IMG/VR virus record: IMGVR_UViG_3300047174_000059
Coordinates: 1-59,809 of that record
Length of the DNA stretch: 59,809 bases
Source of the DNA: a virus
Strand: one strand, 5' to 3'
In this document: positions 6,469 through 14,368 of the stretch, in pieces
Layout: the number at the start of each line of letters is the position of its first letter
Position numbering within the stretch: the first letter of the stretch is position 1
The notes under the pieces: model-generated
What the model saw: only the letters and a program-made list of their open reading frames with translations
The model's database searches: none
What the model was told of the DNA's origin: nothing
Position numbers and translations under genes: made by a program

Positions 6469-6981
6469 ATGCTCCAGATACCATTGCTCCGCGCCGACGC
6501 GCACCGATGGGGGCGCGGTCTTGTTCATCAGATCGATGAAGAGAAGGACACCACCCTTTGCGGCAAGTCCCCTGGCGCGTGCCCCGGAACGAAGTTTTGG
6601 GGAACGACAAACGATATCTCGTGCAAGATGTGTCTAAAGGCCATTGCCGCGCGCCTGAAGGCGGCCGAGTGGCGCGAGCATTGGCAGCACGAGGCGGCAG
6701 AACGCGAGCGGGAGCGTGTCCAGTGGTCTGAGATGTATGCCGATTACCTGCGTAGCCCGGCATGGAAAGACAAGCGGGCCAAGGTTCTGAAACGCGCAAA
6801 CGGGTTGTGCGAGGGCTGCGGCGAAAAGACTGCGGCTCAAGTCCACCATCTTCGCTATCCGCAAGCATGCTGGCCGGGTTCTCCTGAGTGGCTCGCGCAA
6901 GAGAAGCTGTTCGACCTGAGAGCGATTTGCCGTGACTGCCATCAGGATGTGCACGGAGCCGGCCGGAGAACCTGCACATGA
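6469..6981 (+). CDS. HNH-like endonuclease
   Basis: A 170-residue protein. Residues 93-160 give an HNH/McrA-type module: YLRSPAWKDKRAKVLKRANG, then C114-x2-C117, the HH pair at 126-127, and C154-x2-C157-H158 (CRDCH). The N-terminus has its own cysteines (C31, C38, C52, C55), perhaps a second zinc site. It lies before the primase rather than beside terminase, so it may act in replication or as a homing-type nuclease rather than in packaging. Confidence 0.78.
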   Translation: MLQIPLLRADAHRWGRGLVHQIDEEKDTTLCGKSPGACPGTKFWGTTNDISCKMCLKAIAARLKAAEWREHWQHEAAERERERVQWSEMYADYLRSPAWKDKRAKVLKRANGLCEGCGEKTAAQVHHLRYPQACWPGSPEWLAQEKLFDLRAICRDCHQDVHGAGRRTCT

Positions 6982-9473
6982 TCCCCTTTGACCAGATCAA
7001 TGCGGCAGCCGTTTCTGCCCTTCCCTCTCTGCTGCCCGAGTGGTTTCCGCGCGGCAAGTTTGTCGGCAAGGAATTCCTGATTGGCGACCTAAGCGGCTCG
7101 GCGGGAGAATCCCTTTCGATCAACGTGCGTTCAGGGAAATGGGGGGACTTCGCTGGCGGTGATCGCGGCGGCGATCCGATCAGCCTGGCCGCGGCTCTTT
7201 TCCACAATGGCGACCGGGTGGCCGCCGCGAAGGATTTGGGCCAGAGGCTGGGCGTCTACACCAACGGCACGACGACATCGGTTGCGCCGCCGCCGAAGGT
7301 TGATAAGCCCAAAGACGACTGGAGGGATTTCTTTCCGCCCGAAGACGCGCCCGCACCGGACCTTTCTGGCTGGGATCACGCCTACGTCTATCGCAGCGGC
7401 GACGGTTTCATTCGGCGCTATGTGGTGCGCAAGGATGCGCGCGGCAGCGAGCGCAAGAAGATCATGCCGCTCACCTATGGCATCCTGAACGGCAAGGAGG
7501 GGTGGCACTATCGGCATCCTCTTGCGCCTCGGTCATTGTACGGGATCGACCGGCTTTACGAGATGCCGAGTGCAGCCGTCATCGTGTGCGAGGGCGAGAA
7601 GGCCGCCGACGCGGCGCAGCTGCTTTTCCCGCGGAGCCCATGCATCACTTGGACAGCCGGCGCCGGCAATGTCGGCAAGACCGATTGGTCACCGCTGGAA
7701 GGGCGCCGCGTCATCATCTGGCCCGACAATGATGAGCCTGGCATCAAGGCGGCGCTTGAGATCACGGAAATCCTATCCGGTATCGCGTCGAAGGTCGGCA
7801 CGATTCGCGTTGATGATTTGCCTGAGAAAGCCGACGCCGCCGACGTGACGATCGACAATCCGGTCGAGTGGATTAAGGCTCGCTTGTCTTGGGAAGAAGT
7901 AGAATCGGCCTCGGGCGCTGAGCGACCTCCTCGCCGGCAAATTGCCCTTGAGACAATCAAGATCAAGGCTGGCGAGATCGACGTTACTGCGACCGAAGGC
8001 GAAGCGGCTCTCATATCAGCGGACATGCCCGTGTATCAGCGGGGAGAGTCTTTGGTTCGGCCCGGCAAGCGGGAGGTTTCCGCGTCTGGTGGTCGCGTCA
8101 TATTGGCTCCGGGCCTGTCAGAAATATCCGCGACGGGTATGGTTGATCTGCTGTGCCAAGCCGTGGCGTGGGAGAAATACGATGCTCGATCTAAAGATTG
8201 GATCGAGTGCAACCCGCCAGCTTCGATAGCCCAGACCATTCTAAGCCGCGTCGGGCAATGGGAGTTCAAGTCGATCGCTGGCGTGATCACGACGCCCACT
8301 TTGCGGCCTGATGGCTCTATCCTTTCTCGCCCCGGTTACGACGCCGCTACCCGTCTTTTCTATCTGCAAGACCCGTCACTTCGATTGGATGCCGAAAGGC
8401 TGCCGGTTTCGAAGGGGCATGCCGAAGATGCTCTTGATGATCTTGAAAGCCTGCTGAGCGGCTTCCCGCTTGTGTCTCCTTTGGACGTATCCGTTGCTTT
8501 GTCAGCAATGATTACTCCCGTCGTGCGCGGCATCATGTCGGTATCACCGCTCCATGCTTTCCGGGCATCGACCGCGGGCACTGGGAAATCATATCTCGCC
8601 GACGTGGCCAGTGCCATCCAAGCCGGCCGCCCCTGCCCGGTTGTTGCAGCAGGACAGACCGAGGAGGAGACCGAGAAGCGGCTCGTGGGGCTCCTCCTCG
8701 GCGGATACCCTCTTCTCAGCCTCGATAACGTCAACGGCGAGCTGGGCGGCGATCTTCTATGCCAGGCCGCTGAGCGCCCGATCATTCGCGTTAGGGAATT
8801 GGGCGGATCAAGCATCACCGAGATCGAGAACAGCGCTACCATCTTCGCCAACGGCAATAATCTTCGGGTGCGCGGCGACATGACGCGCCGCACTTTGCTG
8901 GCGAACCTCGATGCCAAAATGGAGCGCCCCGAGCTGCGCGAGTTCGAGTTTGATCCGTTTCGGCAAGTCTTGGAAGACCGGGGAAGGTACGTCGCGGCGG
9001 CCCTCACGATTGTCCGATCGTATCTGGTTAGTGGCGACAAAATGTCTCTGCCTCCGATCGCCAGTTTTGAGGATTGGAGCCGGACCGTGCGTGCGGCCCT
9101 CGTCTGGCTTGGGAAGGAAGACCCGTGCAAGTCCATGGAGGAGGCGCGTGATGACGATCCCGTTCTTGCCGATCTCCACGAGGTGCTTGTGCATGCCGTG
9201 CCCGTCGTCCAGGTCAACCGCCAATTCATAGTCCGCGAAATCGCGGAGGCATCGGGCGAATGGGTCAAGGACGAATACGGCAATCCCATCCGCCTCGCCC
9301 ATCCGGATCTCCGAGAGGCCCTTATGCGGGTTGCTGCGGGAAAGAACGAAATCAACACGCGCGTTCTCGGGAAGTGGCTATCCGCCAACGAGGGCCGAGT
9401 GGTCGGTGGCCTGAGATTTAGTCGCGCGAAGGAATCAATGTTCGGTGTCCAGTGGAGGATCGAAAGGGTCTGA
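6978..9473 (+). CDS. Bifunctional DNA primase-helicase
   Basis: An 831-residue replication protein. The N-terminus (SGKWGDFAGGDRGGDPISLA) is typical of phage primase leaders. A TOPRIM domain follows, with VIVCEGEKAADAAQ (about 197-210) and VIIWPDNDEPG (about 251-261). The C-terminal half is an AAA-type helicase with ASTAGTGKS (about 529-537) as Walker A and PLLSLDNVNG as Walker B-like segment. It would lay primers and unwind DNA at the fork. The AT-rich repeat block directly downstream is a plausible origin. This is the largest early gene and is translationally coupled (ATGA) to the HNH gene. Confidence 0.88.
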   Translation: MIPFDQINAAAVSALPSLLPEWFPRGKFVGKEFLIGDLSGSAGESLSINVRSGKWGDFAGGDRGGDPISLAAALFHNGDRVAAAKDLGQRLGVYTNGTTTSVAPPPKVDKPKDDWRDFFPPEDAPAPDLSGWDHAYVYRSGDGFIRRYVVRKDARGSERKKIMPLTYGILNGKEGWHYRHPLAPRSLYGIDRLYEMPSAAVIVCEGEKAADAAQLLFPRSPCITWTAGAGNVGKTDWSPLEGRRVIIWPDNDEPGIKAALEITEILSGIASKVGTIRVDDLPEKADAADVTIDNPVEWIKARLSWEEVESASGAERPPRRQIALETIKIKAGEIDVTATEGEAALISADMPVYQRGESLVRPGKREVSASGGRVILAPGLSEISATGMVDLLCQAVAWEKYDARSKDWIECNPPASIAQTILSRVGQWEFKSIAGVITTPTLRPDGSILSRPGYDAATRLFYLQDPSLRLDAERLPVSKGHAEDALDDLESLLSGFPLVSPLDVSVALSAMITPVVRGIMSVSPLHAFRASTAGTGKSYLADVASAIQAGRPCPVVAAGQTEEETEKRLVGLLLGGYPLLSLDNVNGELGGDLLCQAAERPIIRVRELGGSSITEIENSATIFANGNNLRVRGDMTRRTLLANLDAKMERPELREFEFDPFRQVLEDRGRYVAAALTIVRSYLVSGDKMSLPPIASFEDWSRTVRAALVWLGKEDPCKSMEEARDDDPVLADLHEVLVHAVPVVQVNRQFIVREIAEASGEWVKDEYGNPIRLAHPDLREALMRVAAGKNEINTRVLGKWLSANEGRVVGGLRFSRAKESMFGVQWRIERV

Positions 9474-9486
9474 GCGCGCCCCGCAA

Positions 9487-9662
9487 GGTAATCAAGGGTT
9501 TTAAGGGTAGTTCCCCGTATAGGGGCTGAAACTGTCACGGCGAAATAGAGCATTCTAAGGTGATCATGGTTTTTAAGGGTGTTTTCTAGCGCTATCGCGA
9601 GAACTGTCATCTGACAGTTTTCATATATAGACGAGAATATACCCTTTATTACCTTGATTACC
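9487..9662. repeat. Three 22-bp iteron-like repeats, possible origin
   Basis: Copies at 9487-9508 and 9559-9580 are direct and 72 bases apart; a third at 9641-9662 is inverted. All share GGTRATCAWGG at one end and AAGGGT at the other, with only a few differences between. The interval is AT-rich, gene-free and directly follows the primase-helicase. That suggests a replication origin or a control site for the next operon section. Confidence 0.6.
9602..9619. promoter_or_regulatory. 18-bp palindrome AACTGTCA-TC-TGACAGTT
   Basis: A perfect inverted repeat with 8-base arms inside the iteron block; a single arm, AACTGTCA, also occurs at 9530-9537. Directly after it the sequence is AT-rich (TTTCATATATAGACG). 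It could be a protein-binding site at the candidate origin or an operator for the gene at 9682. Confidence 0.5.
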
Positions 9663-9681
9663 TTATAAGGAGAATAAGGTG

Positions 9682-9915
9682 ATGAAAATCGAAGGCGACA
9701 AGAAGTTGCCAAAGGTCAACAGCGAGAGATTCGAAGAGTTGCTTCGGACGATCGGTGCCGGCCCTTGGAAGGATGCCTTGGTCGAGGTCTGCGACACCGC
9801 CTTCATGGTGAAGGTTTGGTTTGCGTCCTACGGCATTGCCGCCACAGCCTCTGACATCGTGGCAATGACAGCCCTGGTTGTTGGGCGCGCTCCGAAAGAG
9901 GGCGAAGAAGCATGA
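9682..9915 (+). CDS. Hypothetical protein, 77 aa
   Basis: First gene after the iteron block, with a good AAGGAG and spaced ATG. A helical protein (KVNSERFEELLRTIGAGPWK, then an alanine-rich C-terminus). No family recognised; its place next to the candidate origin makes a replication or copy-control role worth considering. Confidence 0.5.
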   Translation: MKIEGDKKLPKVNSERFEELLRTIGAGPWKDALVEVCDTAFMVKVWFASYGIAATASDIVAMTALVVGRAPKEGEEA

Positions 9916-9995
9916 ACCCGTCCCCCACCCGTCCCAGCAACCCCGCGCGTGCGAGGCCTATCGAAGTCCACCCCTCCCCCGTGGCCCCAACGTGA
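9912..9995 (+). CDS. Very short proline-rich ORF, 27 aa
   Basis: MNPSPTRPSNPARARPIEVH then PSPVAPT. It fills the gap between two real genes with an ATGA overlap at its start, so it may serve translational coupling only. Confidence 0.25.
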   Translation: MNPSPTRPSNPARARPIEVHPSPVAPT

Positions 9996-10002
9996 GGCGG
10001 AG

Positions 10003-10347
10003 ATGAGCGAGGAAGCGACGACGGCGGCGGTGTGCGGAGCATGTGGCGGCAAGGGGGTGGTGTTGACGGTCTGGGATCGCCCAGGCGGCCCTCCCGGTAA
10101 CGGCTGGGCTGAGTGCCAGCTCTGCAAACCCCAAGGTGAGGCGCCGGCACACTCGACCAGCCTCATAGCCCCCGACCTCGCCCTCACCCACCTCCGCGCC
10201 GTCATCCAGGGCTGCGTGGAGGACCTTGACCGCATGAAAGCCGCGCATCCCCCGAGCAAGCGCGGCTGCCGCTACAGCCAGGCCCTGGAGTCTCTGGAGA
10301 TGCGGCTGACTGTGGCGCTGGGTGAGATTGAGGAGACGATCGGATGA
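10003..10347 (+). CDS. Small zinc-ribbon protein, 114 aa
   Basis: The N-terminal part has CGACGGKG (11-18) and CQLC (38-41), a DnaJ-like zinc ribbon. A helical C-terminus follows (LRAVIQGCVEDLDRMKAAHP). RBS GGCGGAG precedes ATG 10003. The role is unknown; such proteins may bind nucleic acid or a partner. Confidence 0.58.
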   Translation: MSEEATTAAVCGACGGKGVVLTVWDRPGGPPGNGWAECQLCKPQGEAPAHSTSLIAPDLALTHLRAVIQGCVEDLDRMKAAHPPSKRGCRYSQALESLEMRLTVALGEIEETIG

Positions 10348-10691
10348 GCAAACAGCAGCAAGCGGCGGCACCCGCGGACATCACCTGGACGGGCAGCGAG
10401 GCTATGGCCTGCGCGCTGTGCTGGGCCGAGGGTTCAAAGCCTGAGGGGTACGCCAGCCCAGAGGCCTATTGGGCCGCCATCACGCCGCGTGCCCGGATGG
10501 ACTATCGGCGATCGGCGAACGAGATGCGGCTGCTGGCGGTGGCCAAGCGGGAAGCGGTCGCGTTGCCCGCGCCAAGTCAGATATCCGACGAGCGCATGGC
10601 GATGGTCGCGCGGTATCTGGGACTCAAGTCACGGCACCGGGTCGAGCAGATATTTCGCGAGGTGGATCATGCGCTGCGGAACGCATCATGA
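10344..10691 (+). CDS. Hypothetical protein, 115 aa
   Basis: Contains a helical middle (ITPRARMDYRRSANEMRLLA) and ends in what may be a helix-turn-helix (RMAMVARYLGLKSRHRVEQI). It could be a small DNA-binding protein. Coupled by ATGA on both sides. Confidence 0.5.
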   Translation: MSKQQQAAAPADITWTGSEAMACALCWAEGSKPEGYASPEAYWAAITPRARMDYRRSANEMRLLAVAKREAVALPAPSQISDERMAMVARYLGLKSRHRVEQIFREVDHALRNAS

Positions 10692-10792
10692 CCCAGCACG
10701 CGCCCTGGTTCATTAGCGTGCCAATCGTCGGTCTGCTGTGGGCGTTGGCTATCGCCTGCGTCGTCGAACTGTGGCGGGGGATGCGGCGATGA
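10688..10792 (+). CDS. Tiny membrane protein, 34 aa
   Basis: One transmembrane helix (FISVPIVGLLWALAIACVVE) with a basic end, WRGMRR. Overlaps both neighbours by ATGA. Function unknown. Confidence 0.45.
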   Translation: MTQHAPWFISVPIVGLLWALAIACVVELWRGMRR

Positions 10793-10935
10793 TTCCCACA
10801 GCCATCGCGCGCATCGCCGCGCGTGCGCGGCCTACGGCGGGGCTACACGCCGGTGTGGCTCTGGCCGCACCCACCCTAGCGGACGTGGCGGCGAAGGGGC
10901 GTGGGGCCTTACAAAACCAAGGGAGAATTCCGTGA
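10789..10935 (+). CDS. Hypothetical small protein, 48 aa
   Basis: Alanine- and arginine-rich (MIPTAIARIAARARPTAGLH). Kept in frame between an ATGA and a GTGA overlap; no family recognised. Confidence 0.38.
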   Translation: MIPTAIARIAARARPTAGLHAGVALAAPTLADVAAKGRGALQNQGRIP

Positions 10936-11240
10936 AACCGCATCAAGAGCTGCACAGCGACGGAACGACGATGGGTCGCGACCCGCGAACGCTGACGGGC
11001 GCCGATCTGGAAGCCATGGGCAGGCCGAAGATCAGCAGGCGCGATGCGATCCGGGCGAAGTGCTTGGACTGCTGCTGCGGCTCTCCGGCCGAGGTCCGGC
11101 GGTGCGGCGATATTGAGTGCGCGCTTTGGCCGATGAGGATGGGCACAGACCCCTACCGAGAGGCTAGGGAGATGACAGCCGAGCAGCGCGCCGAGGCTGG
11201 CGATAGGCTGCGTCGTGCTCGGGAAGCGAGGGTGGCATAA
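10932..11240 (+). CDS. Conserved phage protein with a cysteine cluster
   Basis: A 102-residue protein; the core DAIRAKCLDCCCGSPAEVRR, then CGDIECALWPMRMGTDPYR, has six cysteines and closely resembles small proteins found in many tailed phages, probably zinc-binding. The GTG start at 10932 overlaps the previous gene. The biochemical role is not known. Confidence 0.7.
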   Translation: MKPHQELHSDGTTMGRDPRTLTGADLEAMGRPKISRRDAIRAKCLDCCCGSPAEVRRCGDIECALWPMRMGTDPYREAREMTAEQRAEAGDRLRRAREARVA

Positions 11241-11488
11241 TGGCTGACGACCAGACGATGACCATCCCCGTCACCCTCCGGTGGGTCGAGCACTCGTGGG
11301 GCGGTCGCAGCCTCATGGCTGGGGGCGTCGAAATGGCGTATATGGGATGCGACGCCCACGAATGCCGTGGACACTGGTCGTACACCCTGCACCACACGCA
11401 CGAGAATTCGCTGCACAAATGGCCCGGCCTTGGTCGAGACGAGGTGCAGGCCATGTGCGAGGCCCACGCCCGAGCGGTGCTGGCATGA
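11240..11488 (+). CDS. Hypothetical protein, 82 aa
   Basis: Histidine- and tryptophan-rich (CDAHECRGHWSYTLHHTHEN), perhaps metal-binding. Its ATG overlaps the previous stop (TAATG). Last rightward gene before the leftward island. No family recognised. Confidence 0.5.
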   Translation: MADDQTMTIPVTLRWVEHSWGGRSLMAGGVEMAYMGCDAHECRGHWSYTLHHTHENSLHKWPGLGRDEVQAMCEAHARAVLA

Positions 11489-11489
11489 C

Positions 11490-11693
11490 CTACGCAGCCC
11501 GCCTCGCCCTCAGCTCGTCGATCTGGTCCAGCGCCAGGGTCAGCCGGTCGAGCGCCCCCCACAGCGGCGAGGTGGCGTATCTGCCGTCCTCAAGCCCGCG
11601 CAGGGTGCCCTCGGCAACGCCCAGCACGTCGGACGCATCGCGGCGGGAGAGGCCGCGCGCCTCCCGCCAAGCGCGGAGTGATTTGGGGGTCAT
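11490..11693 (-). CDS. XRE-type HTH regulator
   Basis: A 67-residue protein that is essentially one helix-turn-helix: RAWREARGLSRRDASDVLGV, then EGTLRGLEDGR. It is cotranscribed with the winged-helix gene upstream of it, against the operon direction, so it may control a local promoter or oppose early transcription. Confidence 0.75.
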   Translation of the reverse strand: MTPKSLRAWREARGLSRRDASDVLGVAEGTLRGLEDGRYATSPLWGALDRLTLALDQIDELRARRAA

Positions 11694-11694
11694 G

Positions 11695-12096
11695 TTAGGC
11701 GGCCTTTCCAGCGGTTATTGCCACACGCTCGAATTTCATCAGGCCGCGCTTGTTGGTCGGCTCGATGCGCCGAACCAGGCCGCGCAGAATCAGCCGTTGC
11801 AGGGCCGTGCGGCACATCTCCTGATAGCGCGTGCCGCCGCGCGGCTTAGGCGTGTCCTCACCTCGTCGGAGAGCCACCACGCCATCGGCGATGTCGATCA
11901 GGGTCAGCGGCTCGGATGCAGCCGACAGCACGGACAGCACCTGCGTGCCCGTCGTCCGAACCGCGACCATCTGTCGCGTCACGGGATCGGGCGCCTCTGC
12001 ACCGATGGCGGTGAGCGCCTGGTTGATGGCCTGCTCGGCCCTGTGCAGGGCGGACAGCGCCTCGACCAAAGCGCTGGCGGCTGTGATTGTGGACAT
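11695..12096 (-). CDS. Winged-helix regulatory protein, 133 aa
   Basis: Residues about 55-130 look like a winged helix: PLTLIDIADGVVALRRGEDT, then YQEMCRTALQRLILRGLVRR and a basic wing. An N-terminal helix precedes it. It pairs with the XRE protein and a leftward tRNA upstream. Confidence 0.6.
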   Translation of the reverse strand: MSTITAASALVEALSALHRAEQAINQALTAIGAEAPDPVTRQMVAVRTTGTQVLSVLSAASEPLTLIDIADGVVALRRGEDTPKPRGGTRYQEMCRTALQRLILRGLVRRIEPTNKRGLMKFERVAITAGKAA

Positions 12097-12113
12097 GGTT
12101 TCCCTCGTGAGAT

Positions 12114-12204
12114 TGGTGGCGCCGGCAGGAATCGAACCTGCTCAGCTACCGAGTGGAAGAGTAGCAGCCCTCCCTCAAGGGAGCTCTCCATGAGCTACGG
12201 CGCC
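12114..12204 (-). tRNA. Atypical tRNA, isotype unclear
   Basis: The ends are clear. The acceptor arm GGCGCCG (12198-12204) pairs with CGGCGCC (12118-12124), an encoded ACCA follows, and the T-arm is GCAGG TTCGATT CCTGC. The middle is odd. A short D-arm GCTC-ATGGA-GAGC is followed by a CTCCC-TTGA-GGGAG hairpin and then a stem GCTACT/GGTAGC enclosing CTTCCACTC. If that loop is the anticodon loop, TCC (Gly) is possible, but it has nine bases and the body is about 14 bases too long. Confidence 0.65.
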
Positions 12205-12213
12205 AAGGTGATG

Positions 12214-12408
12214 TCAGGCGTCCTCGCCGACACGCAGTCGGCGAACAACCATCAGGTCATCGCCCATATCGCCAGTAGCTCTCTGCGCATCGGCGTGATC
12301 CGCGTAGCCAGCCTCGCGCGCCATGGCGTCCAGTGCGGCATCGCTGCTGTCAGCCTCACGCGACGGCGATGGAGCGGCTGTGCGTGGAGGCGGGACGGTG
12401 ATGCGCAC
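12214..12408 (-). CDS. Small conserved hypothetical protein, 64 aa
   Basis: The C-terminal half (ALDAMAREAGYADHADAQRA, then TGDMGDDLMVVRRLRVGEDA) has the composition of a genuine soluble protein. The GTG start at 12408 overlaps the divergent ATG at 12401 by eight bases. It heads the leftward group of tRNA and two regulators. Confidence 0.45.
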   Translation of the reverse strand: MRITVPPPRTAAPSPSREADSSDAALDAMAREAGYADHADAQRATGDMGDDLMVVRRLRVGEDA

Positions 12409-12583
12409 CTGGCTCGCTGACCGCGTAGACGCCATCGCGTGCCGCGTGGGCGTCTGGGCTTTGACGCACATCTGGGGCCGGTGCCGACCGCCGTATGCGG
12501 ATGGGTGCATGGGGTGCCGCGTGGGCAGCATGTGCGACGAGATGGAGGCGATCATGCACGGACGTTTGGGAGTGAAGCCATGA
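12401..12583 (+). CDS. Small cysteine-rich protein, 60 aa
   Basis: MRTWLADRVDAIACRVGVWA followed by LTHIWGRCRPPYADGCMGCR: several cysteines with CMGC. Coupled to the next gene by ATGA. It could bind zinc; no family recognised. Confidence 0.45.
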   Translation: MRTWLADRVDAIACRVGVWALTHIWGRCRPPYADGCMGCRVGSMCDEMEAIMHGRLGVKP

Positions 12584-12840
12584 CCGACATGGACCCCCGC
12601 GCTGTGGCAGCTGGGCTGGGGAAATATCTGCGCAGGGCACTCGCAGAAGCCGACCAGGAGTTTGTGCCGAATGGCCGGAAGGTCGCGTCAATGAAAACGC
12701 TCAGCCGCATGGGCCTGGTGCGATGGTGTTTTGTCGGTTGGGAAACCACACCCCTCGGTCGAGATGTTGCCGCCGCAGCGGAGGAGGCACCGATGTGTCC
12801 TCGGAAGCCGATCCCGAAACCGCCTGCGCTATCACGATGA
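12580..12840 (+). CDS. Hypothetical protein, 86 aa
   Basis: The segment KVASMKTLSRMGLVRWCFVG then WETTPLGRDVA resembles a small winged helix, as found in host proteins that read cell-type or phase signals. It may bind DNA. ATG 12580 overlaps the preceding stop. Confidence 0.5.
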   Translation: MTDMDPRAVAAGLGKYLRRALAEADQEFVPNGRKVASMKTLSRMGLVRWCFVGWETTPLGRDVAAAAEEAPMCPRKPIPKPPALSR

Positions 12841-12857
12841 CTCCAGAGGAGACCGCT

Positions 12858-13697
12858 ATGTCAGCCGCCCGCACGCCCCGCGAGATGACGCCCGAGATCG
12901 CCACCGCACTGGCCCGGCAGGACGAGCACGCGGCCCGGGAGGCGGAGCGGGTTGCGCGCGTCATTTACGGTGAGGCCAAGCCAGTACCACCGCCGCCCGA
13001 TGGTCCGGCCAAGATCGCCAAGGGCGATGGCCTGTCCAAGGCCGAGCGCCGCCGGCTGCAGGACCGCGAGAACCGCCGCGTGCAACGCCTCACCGATGAG
13101 CGCAACGACATCGCGGAGGCCAACAGGCAGGAGGCTGCCGATGAGATGGTGGCGCCAGCGGCCGTTCGTGTCGCGATCATCGGACCCGATGGCGAGATCC
13201 TGCGGGGCGCGCTGGTCGAGCGGGACGGCGTGACATTTCGGCGGGCGAATGTGGTGCGGCGTCTGCGCGCGCGCTCGGAGGGCACCATCAGTGCCGCGCA
13301 TGTGGACGCGGCCGAGCGGCTGCTGCGGGTGCATGCGGCCATCGCGGGTGGCATCGGACTGGGGGCGAGCGACTACCTGTCCAAGTCTGCTGGCGCGGTC
13401 GGTGGCGCGGGCGTGTCGGAGGCCAAACAGCGGGCCATCCTGGAGCAGATCACGATGCGGTCGGAACTGGATGGGGCGCTTGCCTGGATGGGCGGCTTGA
13501 TCGATGTGGTGTCGGGCGTGGTGTTCGACGGCATTGACGTGACAGCGTGGTCGGAGGCCCGCAGCATGCACCCCAAGGTCGGGCTGGGGCGGCTGGTGGC
13601 CGCATTGGACAGGCTATGTGAGTTCTATGAGCCCGAGGACCGACGCCCGGTGACGGCGCGCATCAGGGCCGCAGTGGTGGTTGGAGGTGGGGTGTGA
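12858..13697 (+). CDS. DUF6456-like protein, possible late regulator
   Basis: A 279-residue protein with a long charged helical region (LSKAERRRLQDRENRRVQRL) and a C-terminal domain like DUF6456 (HVDAAERLLRVHAAIAGGIG, then MRSELDGALAWMGGLIDVVS). DUF6456 proteins are found in alphaproteobacteria near regulators. Placed last in the early operon before terminase, it could switch on late genes. ATG 12858 has the strong upstream GAGGAG; an in-frame ATG at 12837 overlaps the previous gene and is the alternative. Confidence 0.55.
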   Translation: MSAARTPREMTPEIATALARQDEHAAREAERVARVIYGEAKPVPPPPDGPAKIAKGDGLSKAERRRLQDRENRRVQRLTDERNDIAEANRQEAADEMVAPAAVRVAIIGPDGEILRGALVERDGVTFRRANVVRRLRARSEGTISAAHVDAAERLLRVHAAIAGGIGLGASDYLSKSAGAVGGAGVSEAKQRAILEQITMRSELDGALAWMGGLIDVVSGVVFDGIDVTAWSEARSMHPKVGLGRLVAALDRLCEFYEPEDRRPVTARIRAAVVVGGGV

Positions 13698-13879
13698 TCG
13701 TCGAATGGTCTGGCATGGGAATTGAAATTGAGCGGCGCATCTTCCTAAGCATCTTGCGCCAGCGCTCGGGGATGTCTGCTCAGCGGTTCTGGAGGGCGTC
13801 GCGCGTGCCGGATGACTATTACGTCCCCATACATCTCGCGGAGACACCGCCCCACATCCTGTGTGCAAAAACCCCTTGA
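13694..13879 (+). CDS. Hypothetical protein, 61 aa
   Basis: GTG start overlaps the previous stop; the sequence VIVEWSGMGIEIERRIFLSI then LRQRSGMSAQRFWRA is plausible for a small folded protein. Its end overlaps the late promoter candidate. Confidence 0.42.
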   Translation: MIVEWSGMGIEIERRIFLSILRQRSGMSAQRFWRASRVPDDYYVPIHLAETPPHILCAKTP

Positions 13880-13904
13880 CAAACTAGATAGTCGAATTCT
13901 AAAA
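13875..13904 (+). promoter_or_regulatory. Candidate late promoter
   Basis: A perfect TTGACA -35 (13875-13880) is followed 17-18 bases later by CTAAAA/TAAAAA (13898-13904). It lies in the 93-base gap between the early operon and the terminase small subunit, so it probably drives the head genes. The -10 is weak, which would suit an activator-dependent promoter. Confidence 0.5.
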
Positions 13905-13972
13905 ACGGGCAGGCTTGAGAATTGCGCCTAGGGCGCGTCTCGCAAGGTGGGCCACTGTCCTCTGAGGCCAAC

Positions 13973-14368
13973 ATGACCAAGCCCCTCAAGCGCCCGCCCA
14001 CCAAAGGCACCCGCCGCGGAAACGGCGCGGGCAAAGGCGAAGGGTGGGGTGGCCCCGCGAAAGGTTTCGCAAAAAAAACGGAGAGGCCGAAGTTCGAGCC
14101 CGGCAACGCTGCCGCAGTAGGGCGTAGCGCGCCCGACCGTGAGCGTATCCTGTCCGATCAAGAAAAGGCCAGGGCGCTTAGGGACCATCTGTTCTTTTTA
14201 TCGCTGAATGCCGAGCGCCAAGAGACACAGCGCAGCGCATGCGAATCTTTGCTGAACCGGATTGAGGGCATGCCCGTCGCACGGACGGAGTTGACCGGTG
14301 CTGATGGGGCGCCTGTCGCATTGACCGCTATCAGGCGCGTCATCGTTGATCCAAAATCTGAGGAATGA
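13973..14368 (+). CDS. terS: Terminase small subunit
   Basis: A 131-residue protein directly before the large subunit, overlapping it by ATGA. The N-terminus (KPPTKGTRRGNGAGKGEGWG) is the glycine- and arginine-rich leader typical of small terminase proteins in sphingomonad phages. A helical body follows (RALRDHLFFLSLNAERQETQ). It recognises phage DNA and hands it to the ATPase. Confidence 0.75.
   Translation: MTKPLKRPPTKGTRRGNGAGKGEGWGGPAKGFAKKTERPKFEPGNAAAVGRSAPDRERILSDQEKARALRDHLFFLSLNAERQETQRSACESLLNRIEGMPVARTELTGADGAPVALTAIRRVIVDPKSEE

Noticed and set aside
8360-9712. 450-codon open frame on the minus strand
   Set aside because: Runs through the primase-helicase gene in antisense and covers the iteron block; composition is Arg/Ser-rich as in GC-rich shadow frames.
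12214-12555. Full 113-codon minus-strand frame
   Set aside because: Only the part after GTG 12408 looks protein-like; the first 49 codons are Pro/His/Arg-rich shadow of the plus-strand gene at 12401.
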